Shown here: in pieces, positions 48,973 through 59,738 of the stretch
Layout: each line of letters starts with the position of its first letter
How positions within the stretch are numbered: the stretch's first letter is position 1
Assembly: GCA_020809705.1 (NCBI GenBank)
Contig: CP085825.1
Span: 3,720,001-3,784,000 of the forward strand
Length of the DNA stretch: 64,000 bases
Reading direction: 5' to 3'
Source of the DNA: Calonectria ilicicola
Taxonomy: Eukaryota; Ascomycota; Sordariomycetes; Hypocreales; Nectriaceae
Position numbers and translations under genes: made by a program
The notes under the pieces: model-generated
What the model was told of the DNA's origin: nothing
The model's database searches: none
What the model saw: only the letters and a program-made list of their open reading frames with translations

Positions 48973-51900
48973 TCAGTGAAACATAACTCGTGCGGGGCTC
49001 TCATTGATGCCCCGGCTCCTCCTCTCTTCTCCCATTATAAGAGCAAACAATCTCTTCACCAGGATGGCCTCCTCCCATCCACCAACTTCGGCCTTGAAAG
49101 CATCTACGCAGTCCAAGTGCCAGCGCTCCAGCTTCATGGATTCCCCGTGGCTCTTGACCGTCTTTCCGAGGAACTTGTCAGTCCGGCGCTCGTAGTTCAA
49201 TTGATAGGGTCCCGCCCGACGCAACTGAAGCAGCTCATCCATGAAGAGCCAGTGCTGTCGAGTCCACACGGTTTGAGATAGAGGCGCGGGAGGTGGTGCC
49301 TTATCCTGCGGCGATCCATCCGACACAGAGACCTCTGAGGCTCTGTGATTCTCCTTGCCAGCCATCTGTGGAGGCGGATTCTGAGGGACAAGGCTAGCCT
49401 GCGATGCCGCTGACGAATTGGAAAGCCGACGCATCTGGCGGACCTTAGCCTGTTCTATGGGGGACATAACGTTGCTTGTAAACTCAACGACCCGTCCGGG
49501 GGTGTGAGGTTTCAAGGGGGATCGTAGACTCGACTTGATCGGGGAGGCGTTTTTAGGCGGCAGTGGCCGCAAGATTGGATGGTGGATCTCAGGAGAATCC
49601 TCGCTAGCAGCCGAGGTCTCTTGCTGCCACCTTTGGATGTCTGCGTGAGACAGCTGCATTCTTGGGGGAGTAGGAACCCCAGATTTAGTGGGGGATTTGA
49701 AGAATGATGCTTTTGGCTGGCCAGGCCGAGGCGTAAAATTCTGTTTCTGAGCAACAGAAGGCAGCTCCGGCTCTTCTCCATCCTCATCTGAGGATGAATA
49801 CTCCTCCGCTCGGGGTCCCTGTCCTTTAGCGCGAATAGGCGAGAAGAGGTCCTTGCGGGGGCTGGCACGGGGTCGAAGTTCCTTATGAGTAACCTGAGGA
49901 AACATGGAGCTGGTCGGTAATACAGGTGCTGCCTCCATCATTTCCGGTTCTGGCTCGCTGGGTCTCATACCAAAGACAGACCTGGTCTTGGCTGGTAGTA
50001 GCTTGTCTGCCAGCATGCCGGGGATTATAGCTGGCGATGAAAAGAAGGTCGAAAGGTCGAACCGACCAGCCTTTGTTGCGGACTTGGGAGCTTGATCTTT
50101 GTCCTTCTCTTTCTCAAGTTCTTTCTCGGGGAGCAAAGAAAACTCCATTTCGGACTCTTCCGGTACGGCCTCTTCCGTCCGGTCCGTATCAGACACGGAT
50201 TCCTGTTCTTCGTGAGGTTCGTCCTGCTCTTGGTTTGGCGGAGCTTCTGGCTCATCTCTTTGTGCTTTTTCTGTCGCCTGTTTCGCCCAGGGGCTAGGTA
50301 AACCCCGTCGCCTATTCCCGAATGGTTGCTGACGAGTCGTGCGCGGTGTAGCCCGCTTCGCCTCAAATTCCCAAATATCCGTCTCGTCATCTTGCTCTTG
50401 GGCAGCACTGTCGACTTCCATAGCTGTATCAGCGCCATCCGACGTGGGGTGAGCTGCTAAATCCACCGGCGGCTCGATCGTGTTCTTTTGAGCAAGCTCC
50501 TTAAGTGGTACATCACCTCGCAAGTTAGCACTTATAGGCCCCTCTTCCTCAACCCAACTCATCTGCATGTCGCGAGGAGGGCTGATGCGCATTGAGCTAG
50601 CTGGGGAGTCAACAAGCGACCCATCTGCCGCCCGTGATGCTGACTTTCCACTGCTCCTCTCAAGTGCCTCCATAAAGCTAATCTGGCCAGTGTGTCTTGG
50701 GTCAGAGCCAAAGGGGTCCTCGTATACCTGATTGCTAGGTTGAGACTGGTTCGCTGCTGAGAACGCCAATGACCGCCTTGGACTTATACTCATTCGTATA
50801 CTAGATTGACTCTCCCGACCAGGTGGGCCAAGTTCTCTAGTAACGGAACTCCGGAAAGGGCTGCGCAGTTGGTGCTCGCGTGGTTCTGGCGATGGGGGAT
50901 CAGAGGTCACGCTTTGTAGTGCACGCCCTGCACGCACAATAGGGGACAAGAGTGGCCGTGAAACCTTCTCTTGCAACATCTCAGGGGCCAAGGACTGAGG
51001 ATCCTGAAGTGGAGAGGTCATTTGATTCACAGGCGTCACCTCTGGACGGGCAGTCTGATTATCCAATAAAAGTGACTCTGCTCGTGGGTGCAAAATCTCT
51101 GGCATCACTTCTTCGTCTTCGACCATCTCTTCCACAATCTCGGGTATCATCACAGCTCGGTTTTCGTGAGGAATCATGGGAGAGGAATTGCTCTGAGAAG
51201 CAATTCCTACTGATGCTTGTGATTCTAGTGCTGGCTTGTCTTGCTCATCAACTTCAACATCGAGTTGGGGAGGAGTATCATCAGGAGTGGGAAGACGACC
51301 AGCTTCGGTCTGAGACAGAGCACTGGCGTCGGCGTCGTCTACAAGAACGTCCTGATCCTCGGTCTGCTGAGATGGCTGGGTGTCCTCCATTTCCTGATCT
51401 TCTTCAGTCTCGTCTTCTGCAACTTCTTCTTTCCTTGTGACCGTCCGAGATCGATGTGGAGTAGCGGCTTCAAGCACTTCCTGCGGTATTTCTGAGAATG
51501 AATCGTCATACATGTTAGGATCCCCTTCTTTGAAACGCGAAGGGGTATTTTGTCCAGGGCTTGAAAGCGCATACTCAGACCCGCCCTCACCTCCAACTCC
51601 AAGTGGGCTGTCATCGGTTTGCCTAGCTTTAAATTTAAGTAGTTGGTGTCGAAGAGGAGAACTAGCTCCTCTACGGGGACTCTGGGTCCATCTTGGAGAC
51701 AAATTTCGATTTGACGAGAGAGAGAAAGGAGGACGAGTAATGGTCTGAGGCTCCAATGTATCAGGCTTTGTCAGCCTAGATCCAGTTGATGCCGTTTGAA
51801 CAAACGGAGGCTCCAAGGAACGAAGGGTAGGTTCCTCGAGATCAGGCTCGCTTGCTTCGGATTGGGCATACTCGGGCTCAATGCGGTTCATCCTAATGTG

Positions 51901-53874
51901 ATCAGATTCAACTTGTCGAGATCTGGTAGGTTCGGGTTCTACGCGCTCTGGTTCGGCGCGCTCAGGCTCAGTTCGCTCGGGTTCAATGTGGTCAAAGTCA
52001 AGAAGATCGGATTCGCTTTCAGAAGATTGAATAAACTCAATTCGAGTATGTTCGTTCTCAGAAGGCTCAGCTTCTACATGGGCGTGTTCGGTTCGCTCCG
52101 GTCCAATTTGCTCCGGTTCAATTTGTTCCGGTTCGACTTCCTCTGATTCAACTTGCTCTGGTTCAATCTGTTCTGGCTCAATCTGTTCTGGCTCAACCTG
52201 TTCTGGTTCGACCTGTTCTGGCTCAAGTTGCTCAAACTCCATGCCCTCAGGTTGAATTTCTTGCGGTTCAACCTGCTCAAGCTGGGCATGTTCGATTTCA
52301 ATATTTTTGGGTATACTGTTTCCAGATTCGGCCTGCTTAGGTCTGCTAGCCTCAAACTGAGCCAGCTCAGATCCAGGCATTTCATGTTCGATGTGTTCTA
52401 GCTCGACTTCTTCAAATCGAGTATGTTCGGGTTCAATGTGCACTTGGCTGATGGGCATGAGATCAACGGGCTCAGGATGAATAAGTTCTGGCTCGATGGG
52501 CTCTGGCTCAATGGGCTCAGAGTCAAGAAATCGGAAGTTTGCTGACGTGCGTGGCTCTGGTTGAGAGCCCCCAGTAGCATCCATGCCCTCGCCCTGTTCA
52601 TCCCTTCTTTGCGATTTGCGCAGTGATTCACGCAATGATTCCAAGGTGTTGTTGATAATGAGGCTAGTTTCCTCGCCAAAGTCAGCTTCGACTGGGGCCT
52701 GTACCGAACTGCGCAGCGTAGGCAAAGAATCCATAAAAATCATACTAAAATCTTCACCCTGCGCAATAGTATCACCACCTGTTGGTCCAAAATCGCTTAG
52801 TTGCTCGTCGGCTGATGACACATCGCTCATGGCCGAAGGGAAGTATCCAAAATCTCCTACTTGCGATCTATCGGCTTCGGGTCCTGGAGATGAAGGGACC
52901 AGCCCTGATTGTGTTGTTGCTGTTCGAGCTCGTGGAGTAGGTCCATCATCTATTGTTGCCATCCAAATGTCCGATTCTCCTTCTGACGCAGGTTCGGCAG
53001 GTGCCGGACCAGGCCCTTCGGACGCGTTCGTTTCTGAAGGGAGGGTGACCAGAGTGACCTCGTTGTCGCCATGCGATTCTGTGTCGAAATTCGATGGAAG
53101 TTCCAGCTCCCCGTTTACCGCCTCCAAATCCTGCTCTGGGGAGAGAGCTCGGCGCTTATTTCCCCTTGTTACAGACGTGATCTTTCGCAGGGAATCAATG
53201 CCTAAATCGCTTAAAGGTTCCTGATTTCTATTTTTTGGTGGCCTGCCTCTCCTCTTGGATCCCGGTGTCGGTTGCGGTGTGGGCTCTTCATCTCGTATCT
53301 CAGCTGCCGTTGTGCGCGGGCGACGCGGTGTTCGCTTGATTGGAGTGCCGGCTCTCCTTTTTGTTCCAGCAGCGGGAATTGGCGTCCCATTGGATTTGCG
53401 CGGTCGCCCTCGCCGTCTCGGAGTCGCGTTCGGGTCATTAGCATCCTGCTCGATTGAATCTCTTAATGGAACGGTTGTGGTGGTGGCGCGTTCCCTCTGG
53501 CGTATTGTAGGCATTGGGCTAGGAGATTGGAAGAGTTTTCGGCGAGTTCCATTGGCGCCGATGTTTGCGGGCGCGCCTTCGGTCTCGACTGTGACAAACA
53601 GTCGCTGAGGCGCTTTGTTGTCGCCAACCTCAAGCTCGAACGTTTGTTTGCGGGGCGAGCTTTCTCTTGAGACAAAATGGTTAGATTGAATGCTCCGAGT
53701 AACGCTTCTCGTAGGGCGATAGACTGAAGAAGGCATGATGATAGCTTCGGTGGCAGAGTCATTCAGCGGATCGGGCGACGACATAATATCCGCGCTAGGC
53801 GTCGAGATGTCGGAGTAGCTGTGCCAGCGGATGGCGTAGGGTTCGGAACGGGCACCTTTCCGGCGGCGTGACAT
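48973..53874 (-). CDS. Large AT-hook chromatin-type protein
   Basis: A single exon of 1633 residues, the largest gene here. The start MSRRRKGARSEPYAIRWHSY is the first ATG. Two AT-hook motifs lie at about 153-160 (RRRGRPRK) and 207-214 (KRRGRPPK), within a basic region that would bind the minor groove of AT-rich DNA. The middle is acidic and disordered. Residues about 455-660 contain runs of the pentad Glu-Pro-Glu-Gln-Val/Ile with variants ending in Arg or Pro. The C-terminal ~100 residues are different: a Trp/Leu/Arg-rich block (WTRQHWLFMDELLQLRRAGP, then LERWHLDCVDAFKAEVGGWE) that looks folded and is probably the conserved part of the family. Similar 'AT-hook' proteins occur in Hypocreales and related fungi without known function. 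A nuclear, chromatin-associated role is inferred. Being intronless at 4.9 kb is notable. Confidence 0.85.
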   Translation of the reverse strand: MSRRRKGARSEPYAIRWHSYSDISTPSADIMSSPDPLNDSATEAIIMPSSVYRPTRSVTRSIQSNHFVSRESSPRKQTFELEVGDNKAPQRLFVTVETEGAPANIGANGTRRKLFQSPSPMPTIRQRERATTTTVPLRDSIEQDANDPNATPRRRGRPRKSNGTPIPAAGTKRRAGTPIKRTPRRPRTTAAEIRDEEPTPQPTPGSKRRGRPPKNRNQEPLSDLGIDSLRKITSVTRGNKRRALSPEQDLEAVNGELELPSNFDTESHGDNEVTLVTLPSETNASEGPGPAPAEPASEGESDIWMATIDDGPTPRARTATTQSGLVPSSPGPEADRSQVGDFGYFPSAMSDVSSADEQLSDFGPTGGDTIAQGEDFSMIFMDSLPTLRSSVQAPVEADFGEETSLIINNTLESLRESLRKSQRRDEQGEGMDATGGSQPEPRTSANFRFLDSEPIEPEPIEPELIHPEPVDLMPISQVHIEPEHTRFEEVELEHIEHEMPGSELAQFEASRPKQAESGNSIPKNIEIEHAQLEQVEPQEIQPEGMEFEQLEPEQVEPEQVEPEQIEPEQIEPEQVESEEVEPEQIEPEQIGPERTEHAHVEAEPSENEHTRIEFIQSSESESDLLDFDHIEPERTEPERAEPERVEPEPTRSRQVESDHIRMNRIEPEYAQSEASEPDLEEPTLRSLEPPFVQTASTGSRLTKPDTLEPQTITRPPFSLSSNRNLSPRWTQSPRRGASSPLRHQLLKFKARQTDDSPLGVGGEGGSEYALSSPGQNTPSRFKEGDPNMYDDSFSEIPQEVLEAATPHRSRTVTRKEEVAEDETEEDQEMEDTQPSQQTEDQDVLVDDADASALSQTEAGRLPTPDDTPPQLDVEVDEQDKPALESQASVGIASQSNSSPMIPHENRAVMIPEIVEEMVEDEEVMPEILHPRAESLLLDNQTARPEVTPVNQMTSPLQDPQSLAPEMLQEKVSRPLLSPIVRAGRALQSVTSDPPSPEPREHQLRSPFRSSVTRELGPPGRESQSSIRMSISPRRSLAFSAANQSQPSNQVYEDPFGSDPRHTGQISFMEALERSSGKSASRAADGSLVDSPASSMRISPPRDMQMSWVEEEGPISANLRGDVPLKELAQKNTIEPPVDLAAHPTSDGADTAMEVDSAAQEQDDETDIWEFEAKRATPRTTRQQPFGNRRRGLPSPWAKQATEKAQRDEPEAPPNQEQDEPHEEQESVSDTDRTEEAVPEESEMEFSLLPEKELEKEKDKDQAPKSATKAGRFDLSTFFSSPAIIPGMLADKLLPAKTRSVFGMRPSEPEPEMMEAAPVLPTSSMFPQVTHKELRPRASPRKDLFSPIRAKGQGPRAEEYSSSDEDGEEPELPSVAQKQNFTPRPGQPKASFFKSPTKSGVPTPPRMQLSHADIQRWQQETSAASEDSPEIHHPILRPLPPKNASPIKSSLRSPLKPHTPGRVVEFTSNVMSPIEQAKVRQMRRLSNSSAASQASLVPQNPPPQMAGKENHRASEVSVSDGSPQDKAPPPAPLSQTVWTRQHWLFMDELLQLRRAGPYQLNYERRTDKFLGKTVKSHGESMKLERWHLDCVDAFKAEVGGWEEAILVKRLFALIMGEERRSRGINESPARVMFH
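52080..52250 (-). repeat. 15-nt tandem coding repeats (EPEQ pentads)
   Basis: About ten near-identical 15-nt units such as GGTTCAATCTGTTCT encode successive Glu-Pro-Glu-Gln-Ile/Val pentads in the AT-hook protein. Such in-frame arrays change copy number easily between strains. Confidence 0.8.
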
Positions 53875-55010
53875 CGAAATGCGCAGCGGGCGTGGTGTGT
53901 GTATTGTTTAACATGGAATGCGCACGACGCCAGGAGCACATGGCCGTGGTGTGTGCAAGGATTCGGGGGCCAAACAGGAATACATTTGTTTACTTAGACC
54001 TGCAAGGGGATTAGCGGCGGGGAGGGCCGCAACTTTTGTTTCTCCATCATTCCGATGGGGGCTTGCAGATGGCAGTGGTGGGAGGTACGTACCACGTTCA
54101 GAGAGCGTTCGGTGCCAATACATGTTGCAAGAGATGGGGGAGGAATGTGAAAAGAGAAAAAAAAAAGAAAATAGATGAAAGCAAGAAAGGAAGGAAGGAA
54201 GATAAAAAGAATAGCAAAAAATAGTGAAAATGCGCATATGCATTGCAAATCTTATCCTTCAATACTGGCTATTCCCTCTCTGTGTTACCACCAAAATCAT
54301 AGTTCATGCAATCGGCACCAAAGTTCAACTCCTCTGTCGATCTCTCTCTTTTTTTTTTCTCTTGTTCCCTCGGCATGTCAGACCAGCTGCCGGCGTGGCC
54401 TCAGGCTCCGAAGGCTCCCGTCCCGGCTGGCTTCAGTGAGTTGCGGCGCTCGCTCTGACTTGCCCTGTTTTGGGTAGATGATCGGAATACGTACCTTGAA
54501 ATCCGGGGGCACCCGCCAGCTGGTCCTGCCAACTGGCGCCAGCTTGTGCTAGCTTGTGCCAGCTTGTGCCAGCTCCTGCTAATACGTAGGTAATAGGCCG
54601 GCAAATGGCTTACCCCCGCTAGATCACATGTGGGCAACAGCTAGCATGCGGAAAGGTGACATGCTCTCCCAACCGAGAAGGGCAGTCGGGGCGCATTCAC
54701 TTCGGCATCGGGAGCTGGGTCCGCGACCTCGGCTCTTTACGACGGCGTCCGTGACAGTGCATTACACGCATCTGAGATGAACCCAAACCTGCGACAGCAA
54801 TATCTACCTAAATTCCCCTAGCCTCACAGGCCCCGCGATCGATTCCTTTCCGGCTTTTTTTCCCACTTTGCTCCTTGTTGCTTTATTGCATTGTTGCATA
54901 CTGCATACTGCATCTGTATTTGTGTCTGTGTCTGTGTCTGCTTCTGACACAAATCCATTCCGAGCGCCTCCCCTTCCCTTCTTCACACCCTCCTCCGACA
55001 TCATTCCGCC
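53875..55010. promoter_or_regulatory. Divergent promoter region, AT-hook / ATP carrier
   Basis: 1.1 kb between divergent start codons. It holds an A/G-rich run (54,150-54,225), a C/T-rich run (54,335-54,365), repeated AGCTTGTGCC decamers at 54,541-54,570 and a small spliced open frame listed separately. The 100 bases before the carrier start have a TGTGTCTGTGTCTGTGTC microsatellite. Confidence 0.45.
54375..54593 (+). CDS. Possible small spliced ORF, 58 residues
   Basis: An ATG at 54375 opens 61 nt (MSDQLPAWPQAPKAPVPAGF) that ends exactly at a consensus GTGAGT donor. A 42-nt candidate intron (54436..54477) with CTCTGAC and TAG leads in frame to 116 nt more, ending at TAA 54591-54593. The second part partly derives from the AGCTTGTGCC decamer repeat, which argues against selection on protein. 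It could equally be leader sequence of the carrier transcript. There is no homology I recognise. Confidence 0.2.
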
Positions 55011-56051
55011 ATGGCTGCCAAAGCTCCCATCCCCCAAAACGACAATGTCGCCCACGCGCTTGCTGGCTCGGGAGGCGGCATCTTGTCCATGGTTCTGACG
55101 TACGAATCGCTTCATCGCCCCCTGGTCGAACCCGCATTGACGCAGCTTCCAGATACCCACTGATCACTCTGTCCACCCGCGCCCAGGTCGAGTCCAAGAA
55201 AGCCGAGAGCAAGTTCATTGAGGCCGTCCAGAAGATTGTCGCCCGCGAAGGCGTGTCGGGACTTTACTCCGGTATTAACTCGGCCCTCTTCGGCATCAGC
55301 GTCACCAATTTCGTCTACTACTACTGGTACGAGTGGACCCGCGCATTCTTCGAGAAAGCAGCTATCCAAGCTGGACGCGCCAACAAGAAACTTACCACGG
55401 TCGAGTCCATGATCGCCGGCGCGATCGCGGGGTCCGCAACCGTCATCATCACCAACCCCATCTGGGTCGTCAACACCCGAATCACCACCCGCAAGCAGGA
55501 GCCCGATGTCGAGGCTGGCGAGGCCGCGAAGCCTGTCAAGGCCCCGGGCACTTTCGGCACCCTGATGTCGCTTCTCAAGAACGAGGGCCCCCAGGCTCTT
55601 TTTGCGGGTGTTATCCCGGCCCTTGTTCTCGTTATCAACCCAATTCTGCAGTACACCCTGTTCGAGCAGATGAAAAATTATGTTGAGAAGAAGCGCAAGG
55701 TAACGCCCACCATCGCCTTCTTCTTGGGCGCCCTTGGCAAGCTCTTTGCCACATCGGTGACCTACCCTTACATCACCGTCAAGAGCCAGATGCATGTCCA
55801 AACCGACAGCAACAAGAAGGAGGGCATGTTCAAGACCCTGTCTCGGGTCGTCCGAGAGGAGGGTTATGGCGGTCTTTACAAGGGTGAGTTTTGTTATTTC
55901 CCTTTCCGGCCCATGCGCTGACACAATTATAGGTATTGGTCCCAAGGTTACCCAGAGCGTGCTAACTGCCGCATTCCTGTTTGCATTCAAGGATGCTCTC
56001 TATGAGCAGACTGTTCGCCTCAGGATGGGCGCTCGCAAGTCTGTTGCTTAA
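55011..56051 (+). CDS. Peroxisomal adenine nucleotide transporter
   Basis: Three exons, 55011..55099, 55153..55883 and 55933..56051, encode 312 residues starting MAAKAPIPQNDNVAHALAGS. Three mitochondrial-carrier repeats are visible. Their signature regions are YPLITLSTRAQ in repeat 1, TNPIWVVNTR in repeat 2 and TYPYITVKSQMHVQT in repeat 3. This combination, with the altered first signature lacking the acidic residue, is characteristic of the peroxisomal carriers PMP34/PMP47/Ant1, which exchange ATP for AMP so that fatty acids can be activated inside peroxisomes. Six membrane spans are expected. Codon bias is strong. A mitochondrial location is less likely but not excluded. Confidence 0.93.
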
Positions 56052-56176
56052 ACCGCTTTGGCCTTTTGACAAGTACAACAAAACCCTAGGAAGATTGTTC
56101 CGTTCCCATGTAGATCTCACCCAAATCATTGATCTTTGAGGGGAAATAAAAAATAAATAAATTTATATATATAAAT

Positions 56177-56207
<31 letters not shown>

Positions 56208-56474
56208 CACCATCTTTCAAGGGGCTTGTTGTACATAGATGGCAGGGGGTTACTGCACCCTCTGTCCATGAACAATTTGCAGTTTATACGTGGATCTCAG
56301 GATTAGGGGACGGTGTTTTGCCGGGAACAGTCTCGGAAGTGGAATATATAGACATTCGAACATTGCCAGGGGAGGAAATGTCATTTGGATACCCAAATGT
56401 CTATTGATATTTGTATGTAGATTATGAACACACTCTATGTTTGACTTTGCAAGTCGACCATTTCCTTGCCACTT
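56052..56474. other. Convergent 3' region
   Basis: Spacer between the carrier (+) and NatC subunit (-) stop codons. It contains a perfect AT palindrome, described separately, and no gene. Confidence 0.6.
56151..56206. terminator. Perfect 36-bp AT palindrome plus (TTTA)n
   Basis: Positions 56151-56186 equal their own reverse complement (AAATAAATAAATTTATAT and its mirror) and run on into a TTTA tetranucleotide array to about 56206. It sits about 100 nt after the carrier stop between convergent genes, where it could act as a shared polyadenylation or termination region. Function is inference; the palindrome is seen directly. Confidence 0.5.
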
Positions 56475-59045
56475 TTACAAGACGGGAATGATCTTGGGCA
56501 CGACCCACCAGTGATGGTAACACTTGTCCGGGGTTGGCACCTCAGCCTTGATCTTCAGCTCTCCAGTTGTTTGTGACTTTACCAGGGCCTTTTGCACAGC
56601 CGAAATCGCAATCCCAGTGGCAATACATGACTTGAGGGCATTCTTCATCGATAGCAGCCAGCGATCATGCGAGCCAACGGAGAAAGAATCCTCTGCTGAA
56701 AACCTACTGCTGAAGCTCTCAAGACCCCTTCTGGCCCCCGCCAGGGCCCTCTCTGCGTAGATGAGGATCTCTGATGTGGAAATATCCGGCTGGCTCGTTC
56801 CGGCGGTAAACTCCTGGAAAGTGGGCAGGGTCGGCAAGCCAATCGGCGCAAAAGGCCGCATGCGCAGCTCGTAGCGGAGCTCGTCGTTGCTGTAGGGTCG
56901 GGGAGGGGCTTTTACCAGCCCTATCCGGGCGAGGACCGTGTAAAGACATGAGAGTGCGTCGGAAAGCTCCCATATCACTGCGGCCTCTAGCAATTGCAGC
57001 CGCGTAAATGCCAGGGATCGCTCCAGCTGCCGGTCCACGGCAGGGTCCCGAGCCTGGAATGAGCCGCGCGATTCTTCCACCTTGCGGACGACAAAAGACT
57101 TGATCCGTTCCATGTGCTGGACTCTCCACTTGGCCAGGTAGTTTAGGTACCAATACATGCCTGCATATTCATCCACCTGGTAGACCTCGAGTTCGAAGCC
57201 CAGCTGCACGATCCACTCCATCAGCCGCAGCTTGTAGAGATAGGTCCAGCTGGACAAGGGAAGAGAAAAGGCCTCGATCGGGGTTCCCGCAGCTGATGCT
57301 TGGACCACTGGGCGCTCGTTGATTTTGACTTGAATAAGCTGGTCAATCTCCTCGGCGTCTACTTGAAGAGCCTCCCAGTCTCGGATGATGTGACAAAGTG
57401 TGCGCCGAACACGGCAGCGATTCTGGCAAAATGTGCGCAGCACATCCAGGTACGGCTGCGCAGCTCGCTGTCTGAATAGTTCCATTTGTTGGGACATGAC
57501 GAACCGAGGGTCGTGGACGGCTTCAATGTCGTCGTTTGCGCGATCCAGTCTAGGGTTGGCGGGCATCGACACAATAGAAAAGTCGTCATCCATAACTTGA
57601 CGAATGCTCATGGCGCCCAAAATCTCCATTTCATTGAAGAGGAAGGTTTGTAAAAGTGTTCGCACAAAGACCAAGGGCTGAGGCTTCTTCGCCTGAAAGC
57701 TACATACGAAATTCTACTCACATTTAGTATACAATTCTTTCTTTTGAACGGTCAAACAACATACCTGAAGGCACTGCGCATCTCTATAGTTAAGAACATC
57801 CATCACTTCTGACCCGTCTTTAAAGAGCCTTGATAAATGATCAAAACTTTCATCAAATCCAATCTGGACGATGGGCCTCGGAGGCATAGTACTCGCAAGT
57901 TTTCTCTGAAGTTTTGCGCTGAAAGCTTCATTCACTGAGGTGCCCAGCTGATGAGATGTCTTGATACCTGGAAGAAGAGCCACAGCTTCCTTCCAAGGTC
58001 TTCTGGCAACTTCGGGCTCCTTCATATGCTCGGGACTTTGAGCCGCGATCAAAAACAAGTATCGCAGCTCGAGTCTGCAATCAAGCGCCTTGATCATGTC
58101 ATCGCCGAGCTTTTCGCCCAGCGATCTAACAAGGTTTCGCGCCTGTAGAATGGTTTCTTGAACCGCTTCGGTGGGGATGTTTGGAAGAAGATTTCGGTGA
58201 TAAGTATTGGTCACAAAGTCCTCCTCCTACTCCTACCATCAGCATGACTCTGGCATACATGCGCGCGGTGTGCCACGTACCTCGTAGAAGTGTTCGGACC
58301 GTATCCTTTCGTTGACAAATCCACAGACCTTGAGCATTCCGAGGCAGTATGCGCGCAGAATCTCAAGCATGGGCTGGATTTCGGAATGAGTTCCATTGTC
58401 CCGGACGAATCTGGCTTGGTTTATGTTATTTGGAGTAGGCATTAGAAGCGACTCCACGTAGACGCTGGTGAACAAAGTCTGTGAGAGCGGGTATCCCAAA
58501 TGCCAGGCCATCTAAGTATGGTTAGAAATTCCGCCTTGAATCTATGAGTATTTGTGAACCGACCTCGTGGCACAACAGCTGGTCAATAATTCCGAGTACC
58601 TCTGTTGGGAGAAGAGGGCGCGAGACGTCATACAACTCCTCTAGGTCCTCTTCCGACTGGACACAGCCGCTGTCCATCTTGGGGTCCATAATCTATTGTT
58701 TTCAGATGCAATCCTCTAGTTTAATCGACTTTTTAACCTACCTCGAGAGCCGCGACGGACTCGAAGAGAGTAAAGAAGCCATCCTTGACCAGTTCACCCG
58801 GTTGCAAAGCTGACAAAGTCAGCCATGAGTCAAAGGTACCAGATTGAGAAGATCCTACTCTTGACAGCCTCGGAGAACTTGTTTGTAATGTCAATAGCAA
58901 CCACACCCGTTTCCTTGGTGTCGGTCAAGGGCGGAGGGGGCGGGGGCGGAGGATCAACCTCTTGGCCGAGCGACAATCTCGCGATTTCTACCCCGTCAGT
59001 GAGACTTTGCAGATGCGACAGTTCCGACTGTGAATGACCCACCAT
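56475..59045 (-). CDS. mak10: NatC auxiliary subunit Mak10/NAA35
   Basis: Six exons on the minus strand, 59045..58859, 58809..58742, 58692..58564, 58511..58281, 58226..57765 and 57692..56475, encode 764 residues. The family hallmark MDPKMDSG opens the third exon. Before it lie a Pro run and IDITNKFSEAV...ELVKDGFFTLFESVAALE, and after it CHEMAWHLGYPLSQTLFTSVY. The long C-terminal exon carries the rest of the Mak10 helical scaffold. Mak10/NAA35 anchors the NatC complex (with Naa30 and Naa38) to ribosomes and helps acetylate N-terminal Met before hydrophobic residues; yeast mak10 mutants lose L-A virus-like particles. All junctions keep frame. The start is the least sure point: MVGHSQSELS at 59045 is preferred, and an in-frame ATG at 59099 would add 18 residues. 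Confidence 0.92.
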
Positions 59046-59738
59046 CTGGGACCCCAAAACCGAAGTCGGCCATCTCAAAGGTCGGGGGCTATGCTGCACC
59101 GCATTCAGGCCTCGGAAAGGCGTTGCGGGCGAAAATATTGCAAGAGGATGGGAATTTTTACGGGGTGCGATGATGGTGGTTCTGTGCTCTGCTGCCTTAG
59201 TCGACAGTCAGACAAGCATGGTCCCGATGGATTCGGATCCTCATTTACACACAGCAATGGAAATTAATCATGTAAATGGACGATCTCCCAAGTAACGCCC
59301 TCACCGTGATTTAAGCGGGATTCCGGTCGGGTCCCTACAGTCTTGTGTAATTAACAGACGGCTGCTCCATACTGTGTTGCGGCGCAAGGGAAGCAAGTGC
59401 CTCAGCGTTCGGCTGTAGTCGGGTCGGGAAAAGCATTGGTGCCGCGTATCTACGAGGCTGCGGCAACCAAAAAACCAGGTCCCGCGCGGAGGACATTTTG
59501 CTCTACGAGGTAGCACAACATTCACGCAGATTGGCCAATGCACGGGTTTCAATCGTTTTCCTGATGGACTGGTACAATTCGTAGCAATCGAGTTTTTTTT
59601 TATGATACAGTGGCACGAGATGCAGGCGGCTCGGTGCCCCATGAGCATTGTGCTGATTCCATCATTTCAAGCCGAGCAACCCGTTCGAAGTGGTTCACGC
59701 TTCCATTATCCACGAGCAATCATCTCCAGGTCGATTGT
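59046..59738. other. Intergenic region between two minus-strand genes
   Basis: Mak10 upstream DNA and the 3' region of the ATP synthase epsilon gene. A 9-T run lies near 59,592. No gene seen. Confidence 0.55.

Noticed and set aside
52583..53224. 213-codon frame antisense to the AT-hook protein
   Set aside because: Ser/Asp-rich mirror of a low-complexity acidic region, no domain.
55112..55990. 292-codon frame antisense to the ATP carrier
   Set aside because: Mirror of a biased carrier gene; it also crosses the carrier's splice sites.
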